Both the position numbers and the translations under genes were made by a program. A DNA stretch of 64,000 nucleotides from positions 60,530 through 124,529 of the forward strand of contig JAUJOZ010000012.1 of the NCBI GenBank assembly GCA_030447415.1, given 5' to 3'. Numbering within the stretch: position 1 is the stretch's first letter; each line of letters starts with the position of its first letter. The notes beneath the pieces are model-generated. The model worked only from the letters and a program-made list of their open reading frames with translations. It ran no database searches and was not told where the DNA came from. This DNA is from Thermomicrobiales bacterium (GTDB taxonomy: Bacteria; Chloroflexota; Chloroflexia; Thermomicrobiales; UBA6265). This document shows positions 44,949-53,906 of this stretch, piece by piece.

Positions 44949-45476
44949 GTGCCACGCCTACGCTTCGACGACCTCGACCGCCTCAACAGCACAGCCAACG
45001 ACCGTGACACCCTCGACCTCCTCGACGACCCGCACGACGATCGCTACCGCGCCCGTCATGCGGGCGGGCAGCGCCGGCGGCCGGCGCGCGACGCCGTAAG
45101 GCTTGACGGCCCCCCGAAGCAGCGCCGCCCCGACGGCCGGGAATCGTTCAAGTGCGGGCACTGCCGGGCGTTTATCGGCCCGACCGTTTCCGGCGGCCGG
45201 CATCGCAACCACTGCCCGCTCTGCCTGACGTCCCGGCACGTCGACGGCAAGCGACCGGGCGACCGGGCCAGCCCGTGCCGGGCGCTAATGACGGCGATCG
45301 GCGTCTTCAACCGGCCGAAGGGGGAGCAGGTGGTGCTCCACCGCTGCCGCGGCTGTGGGGTGGAGCGCCACAACCGGATCGCGGCCGACGACAACCCACT
45401 CGCCTTGCTGCGGCTGCCACCCGTTGCCCCCCGCCTTGGTGGCCAGACGATTCGGGAGGAGGAGGCCATCGCGTGA
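44949..45476 (+). CDS. RNHCP domain-containing protein
   Basis: A 175-residue protein from GTG 44949 with GGAGG nine bases upstream. Residues about 65-150 contain the zinc-ribbon-like RNHCP domain: 'FKCGHCRAFIGP', then 'HRNHCPLCLTSRHVDGKRPG' (the defining Arg-Asn-His-Cys-Pro), 'CRALMTAIGVF' and a last 'LHRCRGCGVERHNRIAADD'. Four CxxC-type pairs suggest two zinc sites. The N-terminal 60 residues are acidic then basic and low-complexity. Function of RNHCP proteins is not established. Convergent with the MBL hydrolase; a perfect hairpin separates them. Confidence 0.88.
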   Translation: MPRLRFDDLDRLNSTANDRDTLDLLDDPHDDRYRARHAGGQRRRPARDAVRLDGPPKQRRPDGRESFKCGHCRAFIGPTVSGGRHRNHCPLCLTSRHVDGKRPGDRASPCRALMTAIGVFNRPKGEQVVLHRCRGCGVERHNRIAADDNPLALLRLPPVAPRLGGQTIREEEAIA

Positions 45477-45536
45477 GACCGCGGGCGGCAGACGGCTCGT
45501 AGGGACAGAGCTTGCCCTTCCCTGTCACCCAAAGCG

Positions 45537-45570
45537 CCAAAGCGGGGGCGACGTGTCGCCCCCGCTTTGG
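45537..45570. terminator. Bidirectional terminator between convergent genes
   Basis: CCAAAGCGGGGGCGA, loop CGTG, TCGCCCCCGCTTTGG: a perfect 15-bp stem with A/T-rich foot on both sides, lying between the convergent RNHCP and MBL genes. Confidence 0.75.
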
Positions 45571-45592
45571 CCGTCTACCGTCTGCCGTCTCG

Positions 45593-46600
45593 CTACCGCG
45601 GCGCGGTCGCTTCCCCGCGTTTGACGAGGTAGCGGATCAGGCCGGGGGCGGCAATAGCGGAGGGCGTCGCGAACTCCAAAGCGGCAAGGGTCTCCGGGTC
45701 GGGATCACCAAGCTCAGCGGCCATCCGGTCGTGGAGGAGGCGGGCGAGGTCCGTCTGGTCAGCGCCGTCGCGGAGGGCATCAGCGGCGAGGGCGCGAAAC
45801 GCTTCTAAGTTGGGGAGCAACTGGTCAAGGTGGGCCTCCACGTCGGCGAAGGGACCGCCGTGCGTCAGACAGAGGCGGCGCGCCCCGAGCGCGCGCATCC
45901 GGGCCACGCTCTCCGCCCAAGCCGCCAGGTCAAGATCCGGCGGCGGCGTCGGCGGGCAGACATAGTCCGTGCCGGCCATCCGCACCCCCCCGACGTCTCC
46001 GGTGAAGAGCCCGCCCGCGACCCCGTCCCAGTAGGCGACGTGGTGCGAGGCGTGGCCGGGGGTGAAGACGGCAGTGAGGACACGCCCCGCGACAGCGATC
46101 GACTCCCCATCCGCCAGCGGCGCCACTCGATCCGCCGGCACGGGCAGCACCTCCCCCCAGAGCTCGTCCATCCGGTCGCCATAGAGACGGGTGGCGCTGG
46201 CAAGCAGCTTGGAGGGATCGACGAGGTGGGGCACGCCGACTGGGTGGACGCGAACCGTCGCCGCGGGCGCGAGCCGCAGGAGGCTGCCGACGGCGCCGGC
46301 GTGGTCAAGGTGGATGTGGGTCACGAGGAGCGCGGTGAGTTGCTCCGGCGCGAAACCCGCGGCGCGGACGCCCGCCAGCAAGGCCGGCAGCGTCGACGCC
46401 GGGCCGACCTCGATCAGCGCTAACTCCTCCCGATCCCCGCCCGCCAGCAGATAGGCGGCGACCACCCCGGATCGCCCCTGGAACCCGAGGTCAAGCATCC
46501 ACAAGCCGTCGTCCAGTCGCCGCACGCCGGTTTGCTCGACGGGTCCCCCGTTAGTCGCCTCCCTGCGTTCTTCATTCGCCCCGCCCGCTTCACGCTCCAC
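45593..46600 (-). CDS. MBL-fold metallo-hydrolase
   Basis: A 335-residue metallo-beta-lactamase-fold enzyme. The signature is 'LLVTHIHLDHAGAVGSLL' (HxHxDH), followed by His in 'TPGHASHHVAYW', Asp in 'LFTGDVGGV' and a final His in 'LCLTHGGPF'. The full zinc set is therefore present. The glyoxalase-II-like branch fits the order. A start at GTG 46600 is chosen (GGGGGAAG upstream); another GTG at 46627 would add nine residues, and the conserved domain begins only at about residue 25 ('RRLDDGLWMLDLGFQG'). Substrate unknown. Confidence 0.87.
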   Translation of the reverse strand: MEREAGGANEERREATNGGPVEQTGVRRLDDGLWMLDLGFQGRSGVVAAYLLAGGDREELALIEVGPASTLPALLAGVRAAGFAPEQLTALLVTHIHLDHAGAVGSLLRLAPAATVRVHPVGVPHLVDPSKLLASATRLYGDRMDELWGEVLPVPADRVAPLADGESIAVAGRVLTAVFTPGHASHHVAYWDGVAGGLFTGDVGGVRMAGTDYVCPPTPPPDLDLAAWAESVARMRALGARRLCLTHGGPFADVEAHLDQLLPNLEAFRALAADALRDGADQTDLARLLHDRMAAELGDPDPETLAALEFATPSAIAAPGLIRYLVKRGEATAPR

Positions 46601-46754
46601 CCTATCTTCCCCCCGCCCTCGCCACACCGGACCTGATCCGACGATCCCGGCAGCATACCGTGCCCGAGGCGAGATGGCAGTACCGGAATGGCACCCGGTC
46701 TCGGGCCACCGCCAAGGTGTCCGAACACAACGGCCGTATACAGTCGCGCCCCCG

Positions 46755-46784
46755 TTGACCGCCGCCCCCCGCCTCCAGTATGCT
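46755..46784 (+). promoter_or_regulatory. Promoter of the HTH/PIN toxin-antitoxin operon
   Basis: TTGACC (46755-46760), an 18-bp spacer, TATGCT (46779-46784). Transcription would begin near 46791. In-frame start codons at 46780 therefore cannot be used; this supports the ATG at 46885. Confidence 0.55.
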
Positions 46785-46884
46785 GTTGTCGCACGCTACC
46801 ATGACGCCTCGGCCTCCCCGCGCCGGTTGCATCGCCCGTCGACCCCGCCAGGGATGGAGCGGGCGGCGGCCAGAGGGCGAACTG

Positions 46885-47229
46885 ATGGAGACCCAGCGCC
46901 AGCCGCAACCACAACAGCAAGGACAAGGCGAGTTGGTCAGCGTCGCCGACGCGGCGCGCCAGCTGTCGCGCTCGACCGAGCAGGTCCGGCGCTACCTGCG
47001 CGAGGGTCGATTGAGCGGTCGCCGCATCGGCGGCCAGTGGTTCATCGACGGGGCGGCACTGCACGCGTTCCTCGGGGGCCTGCGCGAGCAGCAGGGGTTC
47101 CTGGAGCGCGTCCGCCCCGGCAACGAGCGCGACCCATTGGCCGCGGTGATCGGCATCGGGCGCGGTGGCGGCAGCAACATCGCCGAGGGCAAGGATGCCT
47201 ACCGGCGGACGTTCTGGTGGAGGCGCTGA
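46885..47229 (+). CDS. Excisionase-type helix-turn-helix protein, likely antitoxin
   Basis: A 114-residue protein. The N-terminus is Gln-rich; residues about 17-60 are a MerR/excisionase-type HTH ('SVADAARQLSRSTEQVRRYL', 'GRLSGRRIGGQWFIDGAAL'). It precedes the PIN-domain gene with no gap (TGA followed directly by GTG), the usual arrangement of an antitoxin that binds DNA and its toxin. The C-terminal part after 75 ('GFLERVRPGNERDPLAAVIG', 'GGGSNIAEGKDAYRRTFWWRR') is probably the toxin-binding tail. The ribosome binding site is weak (GAGGGCGA). Confidence 0.75.
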   Translation: METQRQPQPQQQGQGELVSVADAARQLSRSTEQVRRYLREGRLSGRRIGGQWFIDGAALHAFLGGLREQQGFLERVRPGNERDPLAAVIGIGRGGGSNIAEGKDAYRRTFWWRR

Positions 47230-47775
47230 GTGGGTAGGCTGGAGCAGGCCGACGCGAGCGAATTCTTGACGTCCGGCGCGGCCCGGGACGGCATCGACGC
47301 CGTCGAAACGACGGGGCCAGGTGCGAACGGCACCGCGCCTCGGTCGGACGCGACGCCCACGACCACCTCCTCACCCGTGGATCCAAGCCACCCGGCGGCG
47401 TTCGTCGACTCCTCGGCCCTGGTCGCCCTGGTCGACCGGGACGACGCTTCCCACGGCGCGGCGGTGGAGGCGTACCGGGACCTTGTTCGCGCGGGCTACA
47501 AGTTGTTTACCACCAACTACGTCGTCGCCGAGACGTTCGACCTGCTCAGCACGAGCCTGGGTACCTCGGTCGCTCGCCAGTGGCTACGCGACGTCAAGTT
47601 GGCGGTCTACCACGCCGACGAGCAGGACGAGCAACGGGCGCGCCGCCTGATCCTGCGGGCCTCGCCGAAGCGGTCCCTCTCCGTCACCGACGCGGTCAGC
47701 CTGGTGGTGATGGAGCGCCTGGGCGTCACCGACGCCTTCGCCGTCGACCCCTCCTTCCTGGCCGAAACTGGGTGA
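47230..47775 (+). CDS. PIN-domain ribonuclease toxin (VapC-like)
   Basis: A 181-residue protein from GTG 47230, immediately after the antitoxin stop. Residues 1-55 are a disordered Thr/Pro-rich leader. The PIN domain starts 'AAFVDSSALVALVDRDDASH' (first Asp), then 'TNYVVAETFDLLSTSLG' (Glu), 'LSVTDAVSLVVMERLG' (Asp) and 'DAFAVDPSFLAETG' (last acid): the four acidic residues of a Mg-dependent RNase. In VapBC-like systems the toxin cuts RNA and is blocked by the antitoxin. The long leader before the PIN core may mean the true start is internal (first residue of the core near 47395). Confidence 0.85.
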   Translation: MGRLEQADASEFLTSGAARDGIDAVETTGPGANGTAPRSDATPTTTSSPVDPSHPAAFVDSSALVALVDRDDASHGAAVEAYRDLVRAGYKLFTTNYVVAETFDLLSTSLGTSVARQWLRDVKLAVYHADEQDEQRARRLILRASPKRSLSVTDAVSLVVMERLGVTDAFAVDPSFLAETG

Positions 47776-47920
47776 TCCGACCTTCCGCCCCGCCCCGTTT
47801 CGTCACCACCACGCGAACGAGCCCGGCCGTTGCGGCCGGTCGTCCGGGTGCCCCGTTTGCGGTCGTGGTCGGTGGGCGATGCTCGGCCGGAGTGGGACTG
47901 GCGAAGCCAGCACGGAGGGT

Positions 47921-48547
47921 ATGCCGGCGGTGACAGCGCCGCGGGAGGACCCCTGGGTCGCCAACACCGGGGCGCTCGCCCCGCCCGCACGGCGCCGGCG
48001 CGGGCCGGCCGGTTGCGTCCTCGGGGCGATGGCGTTCCTCCTCATCTGTGGCGTCGCCGGGACGCTGGTCTGGCTCATCGCCCGCCCATACCTGCGCGAT
48101 GCGGCGCGCGACGAGCTGCGCGAGGGTGTGGCCGCCGAGGTGGGGGCCATCGACGCCGCCGACCTACCGGTCCTTCCGTCAGGCGACCTCGTCGTCACGG
48201 AAGAGGAGATGAACGAGCACCTGCGCGCCAACGCCGGGGCCTACGACCCGCTCGAAGACCCAATCGTCACGGTCGACCCGGACCGGATGCGCGTCCGCTT
48301 CAGCCTCTACGGCACGACCAGCACCTACAGCGGCCGGCCGGACGTGCGAAACGGCGCGCTGGTCGTCGAGGACGGCGACCTCGACGGCGCGGCCGGGCGT
48401 GTCCTCGACGCCGACGACGTGTCGGCGGTGATTGAGGAGCAACTCGCCGCCCTCCTCGCCCGGTCCGGCCTCCGTCCCACCGGCGTGCGCCTCCGGGATG
48501 GCGCGCTGACGATCACCACCGTCCCTGCGCAAACGACCGGCGGCTAG
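47921..48547 (+). CDS. Single-pass membrane protein of unknown function
   Basis: A 208-residue protein (start ATG 47921; ATG 47879 and GTG 47930 are alternatives). After a short positively charged N-terminus there is one hydrophobic helix ('CVLGAMAFLLICGVAGTLVWL', about 35-55). The outer domain has 'SGDLVVTEEEMNEHLRANAG' and then repeated strand-turn units ('DPIVTVDPDRMRVRFSLYG', 'NGALVVEDGDLDGAAGRVL') and a C-terminal 'GVRLRDGALTITTV'. The pattern is like LmeA/DUF2993-type lipid-binding proteins, but I am not sure. Directly followed by MITE copy B. Confidence 0.6.
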   Translation: MPAVTAPREDPWVANTGALAPPARRRRGPAGCVLGAMAFLLICGVAGTLVWLIARPYLRDAARDELREGVAAEVGAIDAADLPVLPSGDLVVTEEEMNEHLRANAGAYDPLEDPIVTVDPDRMRVRFSLYGTTSTYSGRPDVRNGALVVEDGDLDGAAGRVLDADDVSAVIEEQLAALLARSGLRPTGVRLRDGALTITTVPAQTTGG

Positions 48548-48573
48548 GGCGTCTCCGATCCATATCCACCGCC

Positions 48574-48713
48574 TTATACGGTCTCCGGGTGATCGCTTGG
48601 CGTTCGGCCCGTCGTACCTGAGCGCCCCCCTCTCCGGTGCGCTGGAGAGGGGCCGGGGGTGAGGGCCGACGTCCGGGACGGGAACGCCTGGTGGTCACCC
48701 GGATGCCGTATTA
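48574..48713. repeat. MITE-like repeat, copy B (140 bp)
   Basis: Begins TTATACGGTCTCCGGGTGA and ends TCACCCGGATGCCGTATTA. It is the reverse complement of copy A (22728-22870) over its whole length apart from scattered substitutions and a few small indels. The two lie 26 kb apart in opposite orientation. Within the element a 10-base palindromic stretch (CCTCTCC...GGAGAGG) could form an inner hairpin. Confidence 0.75.
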
Positions 48714-48879
48714 GCTCCCGTTGCGGCCGCCGGCGATCGACCCAACCGCGTGGGCTAGAGGCGATTCGGCGTCGTGCGAGGGCGGCGTGGCCTGCATCAT
48801 CGGCTGGGAGGAGCTTGGGGGTAATGGCCCGACGCACTCCCGCTACCGCGGGGAGGCGCACGTAGCCAGCGTCTGCGTT

Positions 48880-49146
48880 CTGGGCGCCGCCCCCGCGCCC
48901 GGCGAAGGCCCCGCCTGCACCGGCACCCCTGCGATGCGGTCTTTCTGGTCCACGAGGGAAGGGCGACCTTCACCGCCGGAGACGAGGCGCTGGTGGCCGG
49001 GGCCGGCCAGGTCATCGTGTCCCGTCTGGGATGCCGCACAAGTTCGTCACCGGGGCGGCGCGCGACTCCGCGTTACCTGCGTCCTCTCCAGCCTGCGCAG
49101 CATCGGGGAGTGGCTGGAGGACTGGGCGCGGGACGGCACTACTTAG
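48880..49146 (+). pseudogene. Frameshifted cupin-domain gene
   Basis: Coding sequence in three frames: 'PAPGEGP' then (about one base) 'DAVFLVHEGRATFTAGDEAL' then 'GAGQVIV', shift, 'GMPHKFVTGAARDSAL', shift, 'RVTCVLSSLRSIGEWLEDWA' to TAG 49144-49146. This is a small cupin (the 'HRHP' metal site at the first shift, 'PHKF' at the second). At least three single-base shifts interrupt it. It lies 170 bp past MITE copy B. Either a decayed gene or affected by sequencing errors. Confidence 0.6.
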
Positions 49147-49289
49147 GAGGACGCGCCGCCGCTCACGCCGGAGGGCCTTAAAGCCGAATGCCCCCACCAA
49201 CCGGGACGCCCTCACCCGGAGCGCGGCCCCCCCTAACCTCTCGGCCCCAAGTCGCAACCTGGGATCGTTCGTGGAGAGGGGCGGCAACT

Positions 49290-49640
49290 CCGCGTCGTGA
49301 CCCGGCGCGGCGTACGCTCGCCGGCTTGATCGGGGTCGCGGCAGTTGTCCCGCTGCCCAAAGACGCTGCTCGCGGCCTCCGCGCTGTTTGAGTCGCGGAT
49401 CACCGCCTCGACGAAGTCCCTTGGGGCAAGGTTCTGGGCGCGGCAGGTGCAGGCGCCCTGAGCGTTCACCTCGTCAATGCAGACTCGGTGGTACCACCAG
49501 CGGTTAGCAAGACCAGTCACCGTCGTCGCGGTCGTCGCTGATGGCCCCGGTGATCCAGTCGATCTCGAGCCGGGACGAACAGCGCTGCCGAAGCGAACAC
49601 CAAGGCCAAGATGCCGAGATGAGCACCCGCCGCAATCGCG
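49290..49640 (-). pseudogene. Possible decayed small exported protein
   Basis: On the minus strand an ATG at about 49640 starts 'NLCVAIAAGAHLGILALVF', a signal-like hydrophobic segment; after a one-base shift the sequence reads 'LEIDWITGAISDDRDDGDWS', and after another shift 'RWWYHRVCIDEVNAQGACTC' and 'APRDFVEAVIRDSN'. The protein-like composition in successive frames suggests a broken gene, but no family is recognised. The rest of 49147-49996 shows nothing else. Confidence 0.3.
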
Positions 49641-49996
49641 ACGCATAGATTCATCGCGCTCGCCACCTGGGGACCGCCGCATCCGTCGAACCATCCTACG
49701 GGTCGGCAGACCGGCCGGTCCCTTCAGGTCCGTTGGGCTGCCAGGTCTGCAGACACGTTGCAGGCAAGGAGGTGCCAGCCTCGCCGCTTCACTAGCGAGG
49801 CGCGCCAGCACTGGGCCGATGCTCCGGACAGGCGCGAGGCGAACCGCCCGCCTTTGCTTCCGACTCCGCGCGGGCCACCCCGTGGCGTACAGTGTGCGGC
49901 AGCCTCGCGCGATGGCGGTGTCCCCGCCATTCCGTCGCGCGCGGACGGCGGGACGCCGTGTCAAGGCTCCGAGTCACGACTCCGAGAGGTGGACCG

Positions 49997-51178
49997 ATGA
50001 TGCAAGAGGCCATCCCGCTCGCCCGCGTAGGCGGGATCCCCGTCCGTCTGCACGCGAGCTGGTTCCTGGTCGCCGCGCTGGTCGTGTGGTCGCTTGCCGA
50101 GTCGTACCTGCCCGATGCGGCCGAGGGCTACGAGACCGGGACGTATCTGGCCGCGGCGGTGGTCGTCGCGCTCCTCTTCTTCGGGTCGCTCCTGGCCCAC
50201 GAGTTCGCCCACGCGCTGGTGGCCCAGGCGCGTAGCCTGCGGGTGGTCAGCATCACCCTCTATCTGTTCGGGGGCGTGGCGGCGATCGAGAGCGAGGCCG
50301 AGCGGGCGGCGGACGAGTTCTGGATCACCGTGGTCGGGCCGCTGACCAGCTTTGGGCTGGCTGGGCTCTTCGGGCTCCTCTGGCTGGCCGGGCGGGAGGC
50401 GTCGGAACTCCTCGGCGCGATGCTCGGCTACCTGGCGATCATCAACTTCTCGCTGGCGATCTTCAATCTCCTGCCGGGCTTTCCGCTCGACGGGGGACGG
50501 CTGCTGCGCGCCCTCGTCTGGTGGCGGACGGGTGACGGCGCTCGGGCCACCCGGGTCGCGGCTGGCGCGGGCGTCGCCCTCGGTTATGGACTGGTGCTGC
50601 TCGGAATCATGCGAGCCTTCACCGGGTCGTTTGTGAACGGGCTCTGGTTGGTGTTCGTCGGCTGGTATCTGCAGAGCATGGCCGAGCAGTACCGGCGGCA
50701 GAGCGCCGTCCGCGCCCTCTTCTCCGGCCTGCGGGTGGAGCAACTGGCCGACACGGCGCCGGCCTACGTCCGGCCGGACGACCCGCTCGACCGGGTCGCT
50801 CAGGAGGTCGTGCTGGCGCGGGGGGTGCGCACGATCCCGGTGCTGGAAGCCGAGCCGGAGCCGGAGACGATCCCCGGCCCGGGGGGCGACGGGTTCCTCG
50901 GACTGCTGACCCTGGCCTCGATTGCGGCGGTGCCCCGGGAGCGGTGGGCGACGACGACGGCGGGCGAGGCGATGGTCCCGGCCGCGTCGCTTCACGCCGT
51001 GCGGCCCGAAGACCCGGTCGAGGAGGCCGTCCGGTTGATGGGGGAGCGCGACGTCAACCAGGTGGCGGTGCTGCGCGACGGGCGCTTCTTCGGCCTGCTC
51101 AGCCGGGCCACCGTCATCCGCCACCTGGAAATCCGCTCCGCCCTGCCCGAGGTCGTCCAGCGGCCCGCCGGGCCCTAG
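49997..51178 (+). CDS. Site-2 protease (M50 family) with C-terminal CBS domains
   Basis: A 393-residue intramembrane metalloprotease. The ATG at 49997 (or 50000) has GAGAGGTGG upstream. Zinc motif 'LLAHEFAHALVAQA' (HExxH, about 70) lies in a transmembrane helix; the second part is 'LLPGFPLDGGRLLRAL' (x-LDGG, about 164). About six membrane helices occur to about residue 230. Two CBS domains follow ('VRPDDPLDRVAQEVVLARGV', 'VRPEDPVEEAVRLMGERDVN'), which bind adenine nucleotides. Such SpoIVFB-like proteases cleave membrane-bound regulators such as anti-sigma factors or pro-sigma factors. It is intact in a region full of frameshifts. Confidence 0.92.
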   Translation: MMQEAIPLARVGGIPVRLHASWFLVAALVVWSLAESYLPDAAEGYETGTYLAAAVVVALLFFGSLLAHEFAHALVAQARSLRVVSITLYLFGGVAAIESEAERAADEFWITVVGPLTSFGLAGLFGLLWLAGREASELLGAMLGYLAIINFSLAIFNLLPGFPLDGGRLLRALVWWRTGDGARATRVAAGAGVALGYGLVLLGIMRAFTGSFVNGLWLVFVGWYLQSMAEQYRRQSAVRALFSGLRVEQLADTAPAYVRPDDPLDRVAQEVVLARGVRTIPVLEAEPEPETIPGPGGDGFLGLLTLASIAAVPRERWATTTAGEAMVPAASLHAVRPEDPVEEAVRLMGERDVNQVAVLRDGRFFGLLSRATVIRHLEIRSALPEVVQRPAGP

Positions 51179-51327
51179 GCGGCGCCACGATCGGCGGTAC
51201 GCCGTCGCTGAGAGCGTGCGGCGCGGGACACCTGGCCCTTGGCATACGATGGCGCCCTCGCCTCGGCACGGACGCGCCCGGGGCTCCTGTCGGGTCTTGG
51301 CAGCACGCCGCCATGCCGCGCCCGTTT

Positions 51328-51356
51328 GTGCCATCCTCCGCGCGGCGATAGACTGG
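51328..51356 (+). promoter_or_regulatory. Promoter-like sequence giving a leaderless or near-leaderless mRNA
   Basis: TTGTGC (51328-51333), 17 bp, TAGACT (51351-51356). The ATG of the MFS gene begins 8 bases after the -10, so transcription would start at or very near the start codon. Confidence 0.35.
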
Positions 51357-51364
51357 CGGGTGGG

Positions 51365-52789
51365 ATGGCACGCCGGGCACGAGCGGTGGAGTGGCCGCGG
51401 GGGCGGGCGGGGTCGGCGTCGCCCGCGGCGGCGGACCCGGCCTCGGCGCGGGCCGCGGATGCCAATCCGGCGCTCGGCGCCGACGCGGCGGGGAGTGTCG
51501 CGCCGAGCGCGGTCGGGATCGGCCTCACCGGCGAGCCGGCGATCTCTTGGCGACGCAACCTCTACGCGATCGTCATCGCCCAGACGCTGGCCATCGTTGG
51601 CTTCAGTCTGCGCGTCCCCTTCCTCCCCTTCTACCTCGAGGATCTCGGCGCCGCCACGGTCGGGGAGCAGGCGCTCTGGTCGGGGCTGATCAACGCCGGC
51701 GGGGCCGGGGTGATGGCGATTGCCGCCCCGATCTGGGGCGTCGTTGCCGACCGCCGCGGCCGTCGCCCGATGCTCCTGCGCTCCATGTTCGCCGCCACCG
51801 CCACGTTCGGGCTGATGGGCCTGGCGACGGAGCCCTGGCAACTGCTCGCGCTGCGCTTCGTCGAGGGCGCGCTGACGGGCACCGTCACCGCCGCGACCGC
51901 CCTCGTCGCCGCCACCACGCCCAAGGCGCGCGACTCGGCTATGGCCTGGGCATGGTCCAGACGGCGGTCTTCGCTGGCGCCTCGCTCGGCCGTTGGTCGG
52001 CGGCGTGCTCGCCGACCAGATCGGTCCCCGGCCGACCTTGCGGTCGCCGCCGCGATGCTGGCCAGCGCCGGGTTGATCGTCCTCTTCCCTCGTCCGCGAG
52101 CGATTCATGCCGCCGACCCGGCCCCGCGTGGTCGATCCGACGTCGGGCCGGCTGGCAGGCATCCGTGCCGTCGGTCGCACGACCGCAGGCTTGATCCTGG
52201 GGCGGACGATGCTGATGCTGGTCGCGGTGCTGCTGGTCGTCCGCCTCGCCGCCATGGCGATCCAGCCGATCATGCCCCTGTTCGTCGCGCAACTCGCCCC
52301 AGGGGTCGACGACGCGTCCTCCCTTGCCGGTCTGGTGCTGGGGGTGCTCGGTTGACCAGCGCGGCCTCCGCCGTCTCCTTCGGGCGCCTCGGCGACCGGA
52401 TCGGCCACCGCCGCATCCTGCTCGGCTGCGCCCTCGGCGGCGGGCTCCTCTACCTGCCAATGGCCGCCGCCCAGGCCCCGTGGCACCTCGTCGTCCTGCA
52501 AGCGCTCTTCGGCGTGACCGCCGGCGGTCCGATTCCCTCCGCCAACGCCCTCGTTGCCAACCTCACGCCCGCGGAGCGCCGGGGCGCGGTCTTCGGGGTA
52601 ACGGCGGCGGCAAGTTCCCTTGGCGCCTTCATCGGTCCCCTTGCCGGCGCCGCCCTCGCCGCCGCGCTCGGCTTCCGCGCCACGTTCGTCGCCACTGGGG
52701 CGCTGTTGCTCCTGGTTGCCGCCGGCATTGCCTCGGGGAGTCGACAGCCGACAGCGGGCAGGCGACAGAGCGACGAACCGATCACGTAG
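51365..52789 (+). pseudogene. MFS multidrug-type transporter with several frameshifts
   Basis: The start ATG at 51365 and about 190 residues are intact: 'YAIVIAQTLAIVGFSLRVPF', 'APIWGVVADRRGRRPMLLRS' (MFS motif A-like). Near 51940 the frame shifts ('GYGLGMVQTAVFAGASLG' in another frame) and returns; near 52100 it shifts again ('GLILGRTMLMLVAVLLVVRL' at 52185 in another frame, ending 'GVLG' with a TGA at 52353-52355); one missing base near 52355 returns to 'LTSAASAVSFGRLGDRIGHR' and an intact C-terminal half with helices to 52789. With single-base corrections a complete 12-helix MFS protein results. Decayed gene or indel errors. Confidence 0.75.
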
Positions 52790-53277
52790 GGACCGGACCC
52801 TGTCCTCCCGTGTGGTCAGCGGGGAGCGCGCCACACCCCGTGTCTCCACCATCTGTTCTGCCGCCTGTCGCCCGGCAGCCGCGTCGCTGGCAGGCCCCAG
52901 GGGTCGAGCGGAGCGCCGTACGATGCGACGGTGACGTGGCTGCGGGCCGGTGGAGGTGCCGGTGATGCCGATCAGCCCGATCAAGTCGCCGTGAGCAACA
53001 TGCTGTCTGGAGGCGACGGCCGGGGGAGTTGACGACCGTAGCGCGTCGCTAGACCGCCGCGGTGGTCGAAGAGGACGCTGAAGCCGCAGCGCCATCGTCA
53101 AACCAGCGGGCCGAGTGGAGCTAACCGGCCTGAGCGACGAGGACCGGCGTGCGCTCGACACTGGCAAGGCCCAGCGCATCGCGGCAGGGGCAGCCCGCGG
53201 CCGCGTTCCGGGGCGCGAACGCAATGCCGGCGCGGCCGAAGCCAGCGGACTAACCCAACCGCCGTCGGCCGGATGAA
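52790..53277. other. Region without recognised gene
   Basis: 488 bp. A short stretch near 53118-53200 ('VELTGLSDEDRRALDTGKAQ') has coding character but no start or family. Otherwise nothing. Confidence 0.35.
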
Positions 53278-53840
53278 TCAGCGTGCGGGTACCGGCGTCG
53301 GTTCGGGTACCGGCCTGGGCGTTGGTCTCAGGCTCGGCTTCGGGACATGGCGACCGATGAGTTTCGGCTGGGCATCGACCGCTGCCGGCATGATAAACAA
53401 GGCGCCAAACGCTGCCGGGGCGACGAGCGCTGTCCGCGCGGTGAGCCCGACGCGGCCATCACCCATCAGAGATGCGCCGACGCCATGACGAAGCTCCCCG
53501 GTGAAGTAGGGGATCGCATCAAGGGGGTGGCGGTCCGCACCGCGAGCGCCGCCACGAGCACGGCGAGCGGGTTCGCCGCGCCGGCACTGCTCCCGACCGG
53601 GCGCCGAGGTCCCGCTACCGATCTCGTGCTCCGATCGCGTCCCTCCGCGAAGCGCCATGATCGGGGAGCGCGTCGCGGGTCGCCGCGTCCCGGGTCGCCG
53701 CGTCCCGGTTTGGCGGCGTGCGGTTCGGTGACGCGCCATGCCCTGGCGAGGGAAGACCCACCGGCGCTTCCGTACCCTATTAGGTCCTGTTCCCGTGGCG
53801 AATTGTCTCGGCGCGAGGAGTCGACTGAGCGCCACGCACA
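53278..53840 (-). pseudogene. Small frameshifted protein, unknown
   Basis: On the minus strand the C-terminal part reads 'LDAIPYFTGELRHGVGASLM' and 'ALVAPAAFGALFIMPAAVDA', ending in a Pro-rich tail at the stop 53278. A hydrophobic stretch ('NPLAVLVAALAVRTATPL') is found just upstream in another frame and joins it after a single-base shift near 53525. The product would be a small membrane or exported protein. Weakly supported. Confidence 0.3.
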
Positions 53841-53906
53841 GCGCGCCAGCGGCACGCCCCTTGCGGAGTCCGGGCGAGGCGTCGCCGCCTCACCCCACAA
53901 TGGCGT

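Noticed and set aside
49961..53224. Very long minus-strand open frame (1087 codons) across the S2P and MFS genes
   Set aside because: Composition is Arg/Gly/Ala-rich antisense shadow; the plus strand has the HExxH protease and MFS helices.
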